64,000 nt of DNA from Hormiphora californensis (GCA_020137815.1 CM035352.1:6796025-6860024); one strand, 5' to 3'. Shown: positions 11,157-23,260, numbered from the stretch's first letter. The notes: generated by a model from the sequence alone, not told the origin. Translations and numbers: made by a program.

Positions 11157-11236
11157 TATGCTGCAGTTGACGACTTCTATAGATGTAGCCCTGATTCAGG
11201 GCTACAGCTATAGAAGTTGTCAACTGCAGCATATAT
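11157..11236. repeat. Near-perfect ~37-bp palindrome
   Basis: The sequence from ATATGCTGCAGTTGACGACT folds onto its inverse ending CAACTGCAGCATAT, with almost no loop (centre CCCTGATTCAGGG). It could be a palindromic MITE or a small-RNA precursor-like hairpin; the sequence does not decide. Confidence 0.75.
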
Positions 11237-11435
11237 TTACACCCGGGGCTTCCTTTCCTATTTTATGAATTTATTTATTAAAACCGCTTAATTCACGAGT
11301 TTTTCAATCAACTTTTGACAACACGTTCCCCCTCTCTGTACAGTATACTACTACACCACGTACCCTGTTTCAACTAGATTATAATACACAAGGATCCCGG
11401 TAAGATTGCTAAATTAAATGGCAAGATGGTGGCGC

Positions 11436-11440
<5 letters not shown>

Positions 11441-11521
<81 letters not shown>
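11441..11521. repeat. (GA)n microsatellite
   Basis: About 80 bp of almost pure GA repeat. Confidence 0.95.
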
Positions 11522-11527
<6 letters not shown>

Positions 11528-13859
11528 AGGGGGCTGGCGTGGTTAACTGGTAATTTCATAGTGATCTTTAGTTAGATTTATGGTTAGCCAGTTCGTATCT
11601 TCGTATTGCGAATTATTTGGAGAGTGCTGGTCCAGTTATCACAGGACCTTCTAGAATCGCTAGTGGTTATACGATTTTTTAACGTGCTTATTCGATAACT
11701 AGTACCTTTCACCGAGAAAAAAATTCGATGGAGAAAGTCAGACATGCGGTAATAAATTGCAGGGAGTGACCGTATATAAATGATGTGACCGTATACAAAT
11801 TATGTATGAACTGAATGACCTAGCTAATGAAACTCATTGACTCACACATATGATTTGCATATTTGGCAAAACAGGTCCGCTGTTATCACGTGCCCCTGGT
11901 TCGTCCTATCAAAATGTGCCTTTTTCTGACCTGAAACATGTTAATTATCAGTTAATTATCAGTTTCTGATTATAATTATATTATAGACCCCGTTTGTAAC
12001 TCAACAATACCCAATGTAGCTTGAGAGATTAATTTGGTTGCTTGTTGTCAGGCCAATGTTCTGACCACAGTTCTCGCGAAATGAGAATATGGTTAGGCCA
12101 ATGCTCTGACAGGTTGCTTGTTCATCACACACTGATATAAAGCATAATCTCACCCTCATATATCTACACCCCCTGCTGCCCTGTAAAAAGTGCAATAAAG
12201 GCTGTCACTTGACAGGGTCAGGGCTACCTAATAAACCACTCTCACCAGTCACCACTATACTACTGACACCACTGCAGTGCACTGTCACCACTGTCCCTTA
12301 TCAGTCTCACCTCACCACTCTCATACTTCATGACACATGTGGTGTCACGCCACTTGCTTGTTACACGTGTTTCAATTGAGATTAGCTTGTTAGAATCACA
12401 GCTGTGTAGACAACAACACATGTTCCAGGTTGACCACATGTTGACCACAGATTGATCTCACATATTATACACCACATGTCTTGATCTTCATCTACCAACA
12501 TGAAGGAGGGAGATATATCTCCTATCTAGATATATCTCCTATCTAGATACTCATTCACTGTATCACACTAGCAGAGCTACAGACGTCATATAATAGTCAT
12601 ATACTAGTCATTACATTATGTGTAACATGTTAGATATACTGCTGCAGTACGTGATGTGTACCTGAGTATTATTAATATTGTGACCTCAATACAACACATG
12701 GCATTATGTCTGTCTATTTGTCCTCATATTCGTACACAATATATCAACACATTCATTGATCTATGTAAACTTATTCCCAATGCAACATGTGCAACTTATG
12801 CCATGAGATTATGATTAACAATTCAAAAGAGTCGTCTTGAAATTCCACACTCCTTAAACATGATTGCTTTCAGCACTCACTGACTCACCCGGGCAGGGAC
12901 CAAGGGAATGGTAAATAGTGTGACTTTCAAGTCGATCTGAGTTCCAATTTATTGACCCCCCAGTGAGTTTCAATTTGATTGAATGCAATTACCGTATGTA
13001 GAGAGCTCTCCTCGAATTATCCCAGTGTCAGCTGGGTCCGTCAATGTACAGATAACCTTTGTTACAACTGTTATCCCAAATACCAACACCGATACCTGAA
13101 AATGAATGGGGAATATTGGATAGTGTTTATAACATTTAGTGTGGATTTGTTTTGTTCAGACCCTTTTTATTTTAAAGGATCGGGCAAAGCAATTGTGTGG
13201 ATCACACTCTACTAGACATTTGTTATTAGTTGGCAAATGCCAAATAGCGATTGGTAATTTTGTGGGCCACATGTGTAAGACAGCTGGTTCACTGTACCCC
13301 CACAATAAGTCCCCAGGTACACTGACATGACACACACAATAAGTGTGTGTGTGATGTCAGCTTACTGTTAGAATTCTTCAACACAGTTATATAGTGGAGG
13401 GACGCCCACCCACCCCGGAGAAACTTGTTGAGTACCCCTTACTAGTAAGAGGAACACGATCTATTTCAGTATTTCATACAGTATTTCATACAGTACAGCT
13501 GTATAGTGGAGAGGTACATGATCTATTTCTAGATACTGATCTAGTTTTTACAAGCATATTGAATTCCATCCGATACATAACCAGTCTGGCGGGAAGCCAC
13601 CATGTGTATATTGAGCTTTTATACGTGCGAACTCCCCACCACAATCTCTTTCTCTCGTTATCCATATTTCTAATCTTTCTATCTCCCCTCTCTCTCTATC
13701 TCCTTCTTTCTTTCTCTCTCCATCTCCATCTTTGTCTCTCTCTCTCTCCCTCCCTCAAGATCATTTTTATTCCTCGGATGTTCGTCTGCTGCATACAAAC
13801 TACGCAAAATGATTTTTCTCACCATCTCCCCCTCATCCTACAGCCTCTTTTTCTCTCAC

Positions 13860-13860
<1 letters not shown>
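11522..13860. other. Intergenic, no gene seen
   Basis: AT-rich, without supported exons. It contains two fragments of a dispersed repeat with the core GGCCAATGCTCTGACAGG (12050-12115), also found at about 35640-35710 and 38045-38065. A local duplication ATATCTCCTATCTAGATA lies at about 12511-12548. A (CT)-rich stretch lies at 13660-13760. Confidence 0.5.

Positions 13861-13934
<74 letters not shown>
13861..13934. repeat. (GA)n microsatellite
   Basis: About 74 bp of GA repeat preceded by a CT-rich tract, forming a potential inverted pair. Confidence 0.95.
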
Positions 13935-13936
<2 letters not shown>

Positions 13937-15198
13937 AAGAGATAGCACGCAGATCCTGCTTGTCAAGTGCGTTTTAGAACGATGAGAGAGAGAGAGAGAT
14001 CACTACTACGTACCGTAAGGAGGACCAATTGATATGGCCCGGAAGTATACTGACACAGGACCAGGAAGTGTGCTAGAGAGAAGAGAAGTAGGACTACTAC
14101 CGCCAATACCTAGGGGAGGGGAGTTGGTTATACAGGGTGGCTCATAAACATCCGGGGGGGGGGGACTTGTTACGTGGTTGTGAAATTTGAAAACCGCTTA
14201 CTCAAAAAGTAAAAGATAACACTCAAATCATGGACTCTAAATTTTAATTGATGGGCAGCGTTTACCTGATATGCGTTAGTGGGCCAAGTGAGTCCGTTCC
14301 TTCGATCAGGCCGACGCACACATATCATTACCTTCTATAAAGCTTAGTAACTTGAATTAGTAAAGTAGGAATCCTACTAGTAATTAGTATAGGACACAAA
14401 TTACGGGTTGGCCTTTACTTGTTGTTACTCAACAAGGTTGGGCACGGTATTAGGTGTTTCAGGGGATGAAATACAAAGGTGGTTAAAATCAAAGCAGCTC
14501 AGACATTTTAGATGACGAGTTTATGTCAGAAAATCTGATGTAATAATCTAGAAAAAAACGTTAGGAGCAGTGAGACATAAATTTGCGTGATCATTCCAAG
14601 AACCAAACTGTCAGGGACAGTTAAAAGCTTTATAAAACTGTTTCAGTTCAATATGCATGAAGCTAAAAGCTTTGACATGAAATTGCAAGAAAATAAATAA
14701 TCATTTGAAAGACAAGATTTTCTTCAAAAACATATTTTTAATTTTCAAACTACATATGTACAAATGTAAAACATTTCAAAATATAAATAAATCACGTTTT
14801 TAAATAATAAAACACGTTTTTAGATAATTAAATTGATCATCGAATCAGGCTGTTATAGGGTCACGAGAAAAAAAACAAGTTCTCAGAACGTTGGGTCACA
14901 ACTTTGAGCCATCCACATCTTACAAAACAAAACGACACAACCTTTTTTGGGCACGGTGAGAGAGGATCGAGCACGGTGACTCATACTCATACCATGTTGG
15001 AGCTAGGAAGCAGACTTTTGCAAACCTCCTAAAGCAAGGAAAATAAAACAGTTCTTGAGTCTAGTTATATTACCACGTTATATAAAAGTATATCACGATC
15101 AAGGGATCACAGAATAAAAAGGACTGAAACTGCAGCAGGTGTCCTGGGTCGTGGGTACTAGGGGAAGAGAAATGACGGGAGACGTAGTGAGGAGTAAG

Positions 15199-15236
<38 letters not shown>

Positions 15237-16370
15237 TGAGAGGAGAGCGAGAAGAGAGAGACGAAGAGACAGAACGGAGAGAAGAGAGAGAGAGAGCGAG
15301 GAAATGTATCGAATCAGCCAGAGCAGACAACATGACAAAGATATTACGTTAGAGCAGACACACCCAAAATTGTAATTTCTAAGAATTATAGAAAGGCACT
15401 ACACTCCAGACAGATATCTGAAGGCTAGGGACCACAAATCTAAACCCGTAGCATAAAAGAACTAACTAGGATCTAGAAGCTGCTTGTCAAACTTTCCGCG
15501 CTGCGCGGGGCACGAGAAGAGTATGGAGATAGAGACGACGAGAGGAGAGGAGAGTCGAACAAGCAAACTGAGATTAATAGCCTTCTACAGACAAAGACAC
15601 AAAATGATCTGTAGCATACACCCAAAAATTAGTAATCTTGCATAAAGAATTTTATATTTAAAGGCACTTACAACTTCCAGACATGTATATCTTGACAGGC
15701 GGGGACCCTACCTCTAATCTTACCTCTAATCTAACTTCTCCCCGTAGCATAAAATACCCTTAATCCTTATGGATCTAGAAGCTTGCTTTGTTCAAACCCT
15801 ATTCCTCTCGCTGTCGCGGGGCACGTAGAGACTAGAGAGGGTTGTTTTGTTCAAACCCCGCGGGGAGGGAGGGTCGAACAAGGCAAAGAGAGAGAGAGAG
15901 AGGGTTGAGAAAGGCAACTACAGAAACCTGCACGCGTGACACGGCCGGGTAAACACTTTACCAATTCGACAGCTACTTAGTATTAGTAGTGATGAACTGA
16001 TCAGCACCCCCTGCTGCTGCTGATCACGATCATTATGCGGTTTTTAAATAATTTTTTATAGGGAGCAGTTCAAACCAACAATCTAACTTGTTTTGGAGTG
16101 TGGTGAGACAGGGTACTATGGAGCAAACTATGTTGTAGTGGCACTGTGGTTCAAGCAGCTGAACATATTTCTCTATTTTCCGTTATCCCCAACACCTGCT
16201 AATAATTTCGAACATAGCCATATGCGGTTATTTCGATCGCACCGGCAGCAAGAAAAGGTCACATTTTGCAGTTTCAAAAGGACCCCAAAATATAAAAATA
16301 GCACTCTGTGAAAACTGTGAAACTAGGAGATGCTGAGGGAAAACAGATTGGGTTATCACGAGCAAAGATC
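13935..16370. other. Intergenic, no gene seen
   Basis: There is a TACAGGGTGGCTCATAAAC motif at 14131, resembling mariner-type inverted ends, and a similar motif occurs at 46526. AT-rich unique sequence covers 14200-15060. A (GA)n stretch lies at 15203-15235. Two degenerate copies of a ~250-bp unit (AAAGGCAC ... CCGTAGCATAAAA ... GATCTAGAAGC) span about 15385-15550 and 15658-15900. Confidence 0.45.
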
Positions 16371-16572
16371 TTATCTGGAAGACGGAAGTGCTGTTTACAA
16401 ACTGACAAGTATCTGGAAGTGCTGTTTACAAACTGACAAGTATCTGGAGGTGCTGTTTACAAATTGAAAATTTTCTGGAAGTGCTGTTTACAAACTGACA
16501 AATATCTGGAAGTGCTGTTTACAAACTGACAAATATCTGGAAGTGCTATTTACAAACTGACAATTATCTGGG
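16371..16572. repeat. 30-31 bp minisatellite derived from the adjacent coding end
   Basis: About seven tandem copies of a unit containing TCTGGAAGTGCTGTTTACAA. The unit is closely similar to the last coding bases of the neighbouring minus-strand coiled-coil gene (16607-16630, TCTGAAGTGCTGTTTTCAAA), so it probably arose by tandem duplication of that gene's 3' end. Confidence 0.8.
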
Positions 16573-16587
16573 AGTCTACAAATCTTC

Positions 16588-18694
16588 TCAACTGGGCCCG
16601 CCCTGTTTCTGAAGTGCTGTTTTCAAAAAGTCATTAGTTTTCCTCAACTCCTCGATCTTTTTCTCTGTAGCCAACATCCACGCTTGGTACCGTTCACCCC
16701 ATGTTTTCTGTATTTCCTGTCTCAACCTCTCTTCCACCCCACACCACGCAGCCTCTTTCTCTGATAACTCCCTCAGTGAGTCCGTTATTCGTTTCTCCAG
16801 GTCCATAATATGAGCAGCCTGGAGCTGATTTTCCTCTTTCAGGGCATAATTCTCCCTCCTCAACCGATCCAATTCCCCATTGTCAGATTTCTGGCCCTTT
16901 ATAATTCCTAATTCTTCCTCATGGGCATGCTTTAGGGTGGACATGTCCCGCAGCATTTGTTCACGTAAGTAATGACAACTTTCCTTCGTGAGAGGTCGGT
17001 CTGTTGGTGGAGCTGTGCTTTTAGATCAATAACTTGTGCTTGTAGGGCCTCGATTAGGGCGAGACTCTGGTTCAGTTCACCTTGGAGTCGATCCTCTTCA
17101 CCCTGTTTTACCTGAAATGTAATATATGTGGTGAGCTCGTGCATTTTCACTCAGAAAAGTGATACCAGGTGGTCTGTCATTTCTTCGCTCGCCCCCCCCC
17201 CCTCTCTCTCCCTCTCTTGACAGGGTGGAGGGGGCATAATGATCGGAGTGAGGGTACAGATCATTAGTCAACAATGTATTTATGTTGCCATGGCAACAGG
17301 CAACAAAGATCGGCTGCATATGTAATTGGAACTTTTATAATCACCGACGAGAATAATCAGTAATCACAGATCTACAATATAGTGTAATTACTGAACATAC
17401 AGTGTAATGAAACTGGCAACATTATGAGATACAGCTGTGGTATGTTTCGATTATTGAATAACAAAAAGTAACGTTACAGCGTACACAGACGATCACATTT
17501 ACACGTGAATCATTGAGTGATGACTTATAATGAGGATATCAAAATTCACATCCATCAAGTACCTAATACCTTGGATCTGTGGTGGTGGAGCGATGGGGGA
17601 CTTGCTCGCGTCGGAGGAGGGACTGGTACTAAGATCCCCGCCACCAGTCAGTAAAGATTTACTTGATCTCCGAGAACTGAAGCTAGGTGTACGACCAACA
17701 GTTCCACCCTCCTTCTTTACAATAGTTTGGAGTTTCGCACGTCGCAACTCGTCCAATCTTAGCAAAAGAAAACTTATTGTTAGGGCAACACTGACCAAAA
17801 TAAATGGAATAAACAAGAATTATTTGCATTATGTATCCATAATGCTACGTTTCCCTGCCCTCTTCGATTTGCCATTCAACTCGCCCAACGAGTAAGCTGT
17901 CCGCAAAATGGGGATTTGTGTTTTTCGAATTTTTGAACAAAACGCAGAACAGATTTTTCAATTTCTCCATAATTTTCACAAATCAAAACGCGCGGCCGAT
18001 ATAAAACAAATTTTGCCGCGCGTTACAGTTTATAGCCGCGCGCCCCTCATAAAATTTCAATTGTTTGTGCGCGCGAATGTTACTCCGCAAGTGTCAGATC
18101 GCGAGGTTGCCCGTCGCAACGAAAGTGTGACCAAAATGGTCCCTCTACCGATTAGTTAGTATACCAAAATGTCGTTTTCGAATTCTAACCCTGCTATGCC
18201 TTTTTACAAAGTAAAAAGGCATCCGGGTGAATGCCTTCGGCATTCACCCGGGCAGGGAAAAAATATATGAGCTGGCTTACAGTGATGCTGTGCGGGCGGC
18301 CAACATGACGGAGCACCACAGTCAGGGATGGGGAAACCTTATTGTAAATGATGGTCATCAGCGTAATATATTTATTGAACTTTAGACATTCCCAATTCCC
18401 CTATCCATCGTCCCCCATTTTATTGATAGGGACCACCCACCATGAATCCAAATATAATATATCATTAACATTTCCGGCAACTCTTGAACTTTCCCTCTCC
18501 TCACAGGTTGACAAGGTAAAACTAAAAATTGCTTGTATCTCACCCTCACACACACATTTTGACAACTATGAATCTCTCTTTTCTCTCTCTCTCTCCAACC
18601 TGCTCTTCAACGTTGCATTTTCCTTTTCAAGTTCCCTAATACGGCTCCGTGAGGTGGCGAGGTCCTCTGTGGTAGTGGCCCGTTTCAGTGACAT
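16588..18694 (-). CDS. Coiled-coil protein, family not recognised
   Basis: Exon 1 (18694-18600) starts MSLKRATTTEDLATS and runs into a heptad-rich segment. It joins in phase to exon 2 (17757-17570), which continues LDELRRAKLQTIVKK and then a Ser/Pro-rich linker. The third coding stretch (about 17110-16990) and the last (about 16980-16588, stop) are almost wholly coiled coil (ELNQSLALIEALQAQVIDL, LRRENYALKEENQLQAAHI), ending near a Trp-containing segment (WGERYQAWML). The exact acceptor of exon 3 is unclear. The frame changes by one base near 16970-16985, either a sequencing indel or a missed tiny intron. A perfect RFX X-box-like palindrome (GTTGCCATGGCAAC, 17284-17297) lies in intron 2. The neighbour is a nephrocystin-3-like gene, so a ciliary or centrosomal role is possible, but this is inference only. 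Confidence 0.6.
17284..17297. promoter_or_regulatory. Perfect X-box-like palindrome
   Basis: GTTGCCATGGCAAC fits the RFX binding consensus GTNRCC(N0-3)RGYAAC. It lies in an intron of the coiled-coil gene. The same 14-mer also occurs in the 27-29 kb satellite, so it could instead be a repeat relic. Confidence 0.35.
18187..18256. repeat. Two adjacent hairpins
   Basis: GCCTTTTTAC/GTAAAAAGGC is followed by CGGGTGAATGCC/GGCATTCACCCG, within intron 1 of the coiled-coil gene. It resembles a small palindromic repeat; a CACCCGGGCAGGG fragment also appears near 12887. Confidence 0.6.
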
Positions 18695-18714
18695 AGCTGG
18701 AGATGTAAACACCT

Positions 18715-19110
18715 AGCAAGAGGGAAGGGAGATGTAGATATGGTGGTGGGGAGGAGGGGAAGGGAGAGGGGCGATGGCGATAAGAAAGGAAGGTGGGGAG
18801 GAGGGAGATGGGCGATGGGAACAAGGGAAGGGATATTGGCCATTGGGACATGGAAAGGGAGGTGGAGAGTCTCCACCGGAGACAGGGAAGAGGGATTGGG
18901 ACAGGGTTAGGGAGAGGGGCGATGGAGGTAGGGTGGTGGCATGGGGAGAGGGGCGGTGGAAGTAGGGTGGTGTGGAGGAGAGGAAGGGATATTTGGGCGA
19001 TGGAAATAGAGTGGTGGGGAGGAGGGGAAGGGAGGGGGATGGAGATAGAGTGGTGGGGAAGGGAGAGGGGCGATGGAGGTAGGGAGGAGGGGAAGGGAGG
19101 ACAATAGCCT
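18715..19110. repeat. G-rich GGGAGGGGCGATGG minisatellite
   Basis: Irregular tandem units built from GGTGGGGAGGAGGGGAAGGGAGAGG with interspersed GATGGAGATAG. It is upstream of the coiled-coil gene start. The sequence is strongly strand-asymmetric and could form G-quadruplexes. The Arg/Gly-rich ORFs across it are artefacts. Confidence 0.8.
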
Positions 19111-19576
19111 GGGGTGATATCAGTGATATATTAGGATGATCTCACAGAGAAAGTGCAGGAATAGGAGTAAATATACAACGCAGTGTTACATATAAATGTG
19201 AAATGTAGAAACCGGCGAACATACAAAACATTTTAGACCTCAAATATACACATTTTATTTGTATAAAACACTTGGGCACACACAAGTATTCCTCTCTCTC
19301 TGATCCTGCTTCTCTACTTAGCAAGATGGGGCACGTCGTGCCCAAATAAGACTCTGAATATCGCTCAACTACTCCTGAACCGGAGATAAAAATTCATTTA
19401 CACATCCTCTTTTAGATGGATGGTAAAGATTCTTAATTTTAAATAAATAAAATAATTTAAATTCAAAAGACACAAATTTCAAGTAATGTAAGAGCTTTTC
19501 TCGAGAATATAACCAGCACCTATAACTCTCTCTAAATAGCTGAGATGCTATAATACTCTCAGTACGCTCGAAAGTA

Positions 19577-19752
19577 CCACTCAAATAACGGCTGATTCTC
19601 TGTACAGTACCCACTCAAATAATAGCTTATTCTCTGTATAATAGTACCCACTCAAATAACGGCTGATTCTCTGTACAGTACCCACTCAAATAATAGCTTA
19701 TTCTCTGTATAATAGTACCCACTCTGCACTCAAATAATGGCTGATTCTCTGT
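19577..19752. repeat. ~35-bp minisatellite built from the terminal codons of the NPHP3-like gene
   Basis: Five to six tandem units are seen. Each is an imperfect copy of the last eight codons plus stop of the adjacent minus-strand gene (YRESAII-stop, genomic TCAAATAATGGCTGATTCTC), separated by GGGTACTGTA-type linkers. Units alternate between two variants (ACGGCTGATTCTC and ATAGCTTATTCTC), suggesting growth in pairs. Confidence 0.85.
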
Positions 19753-22714
19753 AGTGGCCGCTAAGTGGTTTACACAGTGAAATAACGGACCGTAGGTACA
19801 CCAGCAGTCTGCAACACTTTGTGGAAACAACCCCACCACCAGCAGCACTGTTCGCCAGTATTTTAGCAATATCGTACGCACTACCAAAGTGTCGGAGTCG
19901 AACCAGAACAATACAATAATTGTATAAATCCTGTCCTGTGGTTTTGTCTGTAATGATCACTGACACACTCACTCTCCCATCCGAATAGTTCCCTGTACAC
20001 CTCAGCCGCGCTGTTGAACCTACCAATGTTTGCATAACACACTGCCTGAAGTCTCAAACTGTCCTTGTTCGACAGGCCAGTACGTTTCATGTACTTCAAC
20101 CACTGATAGACAGTTAGTATAGTGTTGATTAGCTGCGTGTACTGAGGCATAGGATAGCAGGATACGTGATACAAGGTGGGGAGGGGTCCGTACCAGAGCA
20201 CCTCTCCAACACCCCATGCAGTGCATCCTCAATGGCGTCATCTCGTCTCACAATGTGAAGAAGGGTGCAATACCCAAACACCTGACCTAATCTCCCATAC
20301 CTGGTGTATGGTGCTCGAACACGCCCACTGCACGCTCAAAGAACCGAGCAGCGAGGGAGCCCCTGACCGAGACTTTTAACTAGCCCGGAGTGAGCTAGAA
20401 GCAGCTGGACAGCCTCATTCAGCTGGTCAAGTAACATTGATTGACAGTAAATCTTGTGAAGGACAACCTCTGCCATCGCAATCCGACCCCCGTTCGTTGC
20501 ATAAAGTTTGCATCGCATGAGTTGGGATTTGAAACACGGTTCCGCATCAGTCCTACACTCAATATCCCGGGCTCTCTGAGCGTATAGAAGACATTGATAG
20601 GGAGATGTGTTGGCAAAGAGGTGTGATAGTATCCTGTAAATAAGGATCTGCTCCCCAACAGGATACCCAGAATAATCTCCAACACACAGGACGGGGCTGA
20701 GTTGAGATGATGTCTGGTGGTAGACTGAGTACGCCAGGGCCTCTGGATTGCTGCCAATAACCTGCCCCAACCTGGCACTCTTAGTCAGGATCAGCAGGGG
20801 TTTTAAGTCATTCAAGTGGAGGTGGGGGCACGGACAGGTGGAGAGATGTTCAAGAAAGGGTGATACCAGGTTTTCAGCCATAAGAGGGGAAGGTACGGTG
20901 AGGTACCGGGGTGATAACTCAACCAACCCACGGTCTGACCTGATGATGCCAAGGGTTCGGAGACAGCAACTTAGCTGCAGGTAGGTGATCACACCACATT
21001 TTAGAAGCGACGCTAGACACACATCTGGGAGTCCAGTCTGGAAGACAGTTAGAAACTGAACCACAACCTCCCCCAGACCAACAAGTTCCTCGGGCAGGGC
21101 AGATAGTAGGACCTTTACAGGCCGGATACTGGCCAACATGCGGACTGCTGGGGTGTGGCTGGTGGAGAGGAAGACAGAGTCACACTGTTGAACCACTTGG
21201 ACCGAGGTTGACTGTGCCAGGATGATGCATAATGATCGGGAGTGTTGCTGCCCCCTCAGGAACAACTCCAATGTTGGTGATGTTGTGGGAGAGGGAACAA
21301 ACACCACAATGACCACCTTGAAAAAGAGGGACAGGTAGTTGATGAGATCGAACAAGAGCTCCTCTCTCAAATCTAAGTATTTCAAGTCCATACCGATTTG
21401 ATAGCACAATGAAGACATTATCTGTAGGGCTATCTCATGGTAGCTGGTGTTAGCAGTAACCTCACACACCACAACTAGTTCACCTTCGTACCGGCTCATC
21501 AGATGGGAACAGAACACCATGGCATCTTCAGGGGAACAAGAAACGAACAGGGAGGATTTCATGTGATGGATATGGTAGTCCAGTTCGGTGAAATCACGTG
21601 AGCTCACTTGAGGAGCTACCGATACTGCCTGGTGTTTAGTTAGCACGGAGAACCGTCTCATGAAAAACATGGCATAATCGAACACCAGGGGAACGGGACT
21701 CTCACTCTGCCAAAAATGTTGGACAAAAGTTTGAACTGAGATCTTTACCGCGGAGTTTATAACAGAATATTTGGTGTATCGGGCTGTTTTCTTCTCAATG
21801 GGTGGAAGACCCCTCCTGGGACAGGTATAGCAGAGGTGGTGGATGGGTTTGGAGGAGTTCAGGTGACACCCGTGACTACACTGTTCACTGTCAATTATTA
21901 TCAAGGAGTCGAGGGAAGGGTCAGGGAGATCGAGAGTAATGTCCGTTAGCTTGTAACTTGAGGTTAACATGGCAAACTGGGACAGCAGCTCGGTGAGAAT
22001 TTGTTCTGCAAGATGAGATGGGAGATCAGGACACACCAATATTCCCACTGATTTCCTCTCAACACGTTGCTCAAGGAAAGTGTTCAGCAGGAAATTATCC
22101 TGTATGCTGACGATAAATTCCGCAAATGATACCATGATGTGAGTGTTCAAAATATCGGAAAACTTGACCGACTCCTTCGAGCCATGATCCACTGACTTAA
22201 TGGTTATGACATTTTCCAACTCCGTAACTTTGCTCCGGTAGAGCTTGACATTTTGCCTCATCGCCAGTTGACTATCAAGAGCACATAACAGTTCCTCGTG
22301 TATCCTTTGCTTGGACACACGAACTTTATCGATCTCTGATTTCAGTTTGGTATTTTGGTTCTTTAAAGTCTTGTTGGAAGACAATAGACCCTGAATTTGG
22401 TTGCTCATTTTACTCTTCAAATCATAAAGTTCATGCCTTAGCTTCTCATTTTGTCTCTTGTACTCGGACTTGTTGAGTGACAAAAACGAGGCATGACTCT
22501 CGTTCTTGTTAGAGCTGAGATTTGAAAAGAAAGAAGATGATCGATTCGCAGAGTCACCACGGAGTGAGATACGGTTAGCTGCCCCGTTCAGCCTCCGTCG
22601 AGGTTTTATCTCAATTGGAACAGATGTGTTTGGAAGCTGTTTGTTGATTTTCCCGAATGTATCCTCGTCAAGACAGATCGATGTCTCTTGGGATCGCGAT
22701 GATCCAGTGCCCAT
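19730..22714 (-). CDS. Nephrocystin-3-like protein (~986 aa after allowing for indels)
   Basis: The start is chosen at 22714 because the protein then begins MGTGSSRSQ, an N-myristoylation motif. It continues with EDTFGK and VPIEIKPRRRL, matching the known N terminus of nephrocystin-3, where MGTASS leads into an IPVEVKPKARL-type segment. Next come a Ser-rich linker, a coiled coil (about residues 80-175), and a region positioned like the NPHP3 NTPase domain (about 380-480). The last third is alpha-helical and TPR-like (SLAARFFERAVGVFEHH, RLQAVCYANIGRFNSAAEVY). NPHP3 acts at the inversin compartment of cilia. The oddity is that no Walker A GxxGxGK[ST] is present, and the equivalent position reads SCSPEDAMV. 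Frame is kept to about 20350. Further down, single-base shifts are needed near 20362 (a G run), 20290 and 20180. A 25-nt GT-AG gap or one more indel lies at 19948-19972. The stop is at 19730. Confidence 0.65.
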
Positions 22715-22768
22715 CGCACTGGAATGTGAATCTAAAATACTCTCGGGTGTTAACCATGGACATAACAA

Positions 22769-23032
22769 GTTTTAACTACAGAAAAATACGGATAGAAAAC
22801 TCAAAAACTTTTTTGTGAGCGACATAAAATGCACAAAATGGGGGCCTTCTGCAGCCAAGGGAGAAATGCTTAATTCAGCAGGTTAGTTCAATCTCGTTAC
22901 GGGGGTACGCATAGGGGGAAATCAAGGAATTGTATTGCGGGATAAGGCACCGCAGCGCTTTTCAAAACTCAAGCCAGAGAAATTTAACTTTTTAAAAAGT
23001 CGGACGAGAAATTTTCAGTTTGGGCCCACTAG
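22769..23032. other. Upstream region of the NPHP3-like gene
   Basis: No ORF. This is a probable promoter/5' UTR, AT-rich, leading directly into three palindromic elements. Confidence 0.4.
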
Positions 23033-23229
23033 TGGAAGCTCTTACGGTATTTCCCACGCCCCGTGGGAAAGTTTTCAAACCGTGGGAAAAGAGAGATACA
23101 TACAATAACATTAAAAAACAATTATTTTTTTAATGTTATTGTATGTATCTCTCTTTTCCCACGGTTCGAAAATTTTCCCACGGTCAAAAACTTTCCCACG
23201 GGGCGTGGGAAATACCGTAAGAGCTTCCA
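23033..23229. mobile_element. Palindromic element A (~95-bp arms)
   Basis: TGGAAGCTCTTACGGTATTT and its inverse at 23210-23229 bound a near-perfect inverted repeat rich in the motif TTTCCCACGG. The centre is AT-rich. It is a non-coding foldback/MITE-type element. Confidence 0.8.
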
Positions 23230-23260
23230 TTAAAGTCCGTTTCAAGCGACTTGACCCGTA

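Larger units (their letters stand above)
9656..11440. other. Intergenic, no gene seen
   Basis: There are two copies of a GTGACGATCACGTGACCTA motif near 9740-9820, a (G)14 run at about 10549, and then dispersed repeat and palindrome DNA (see the entries at 10998 and 11157). No ORF with coding character was found. Confidence 0.5.

Noticed and set aside
18774-19107. Gly/Arg/Trp-rich and Pro/Ser-rich ORFs over the G-rich minisatellite
   Set aside because: Several frames are open at once because of the repeat composition; not coding.
22715-22768. Upstream ATG of the NPHP3-like ORF (MLCPWLTPESIL...)
   Set aside because: Starting 18 codons later gives the MGTGSS myristoylation motif shared with NPHP3; the upstream codons have no similarity.
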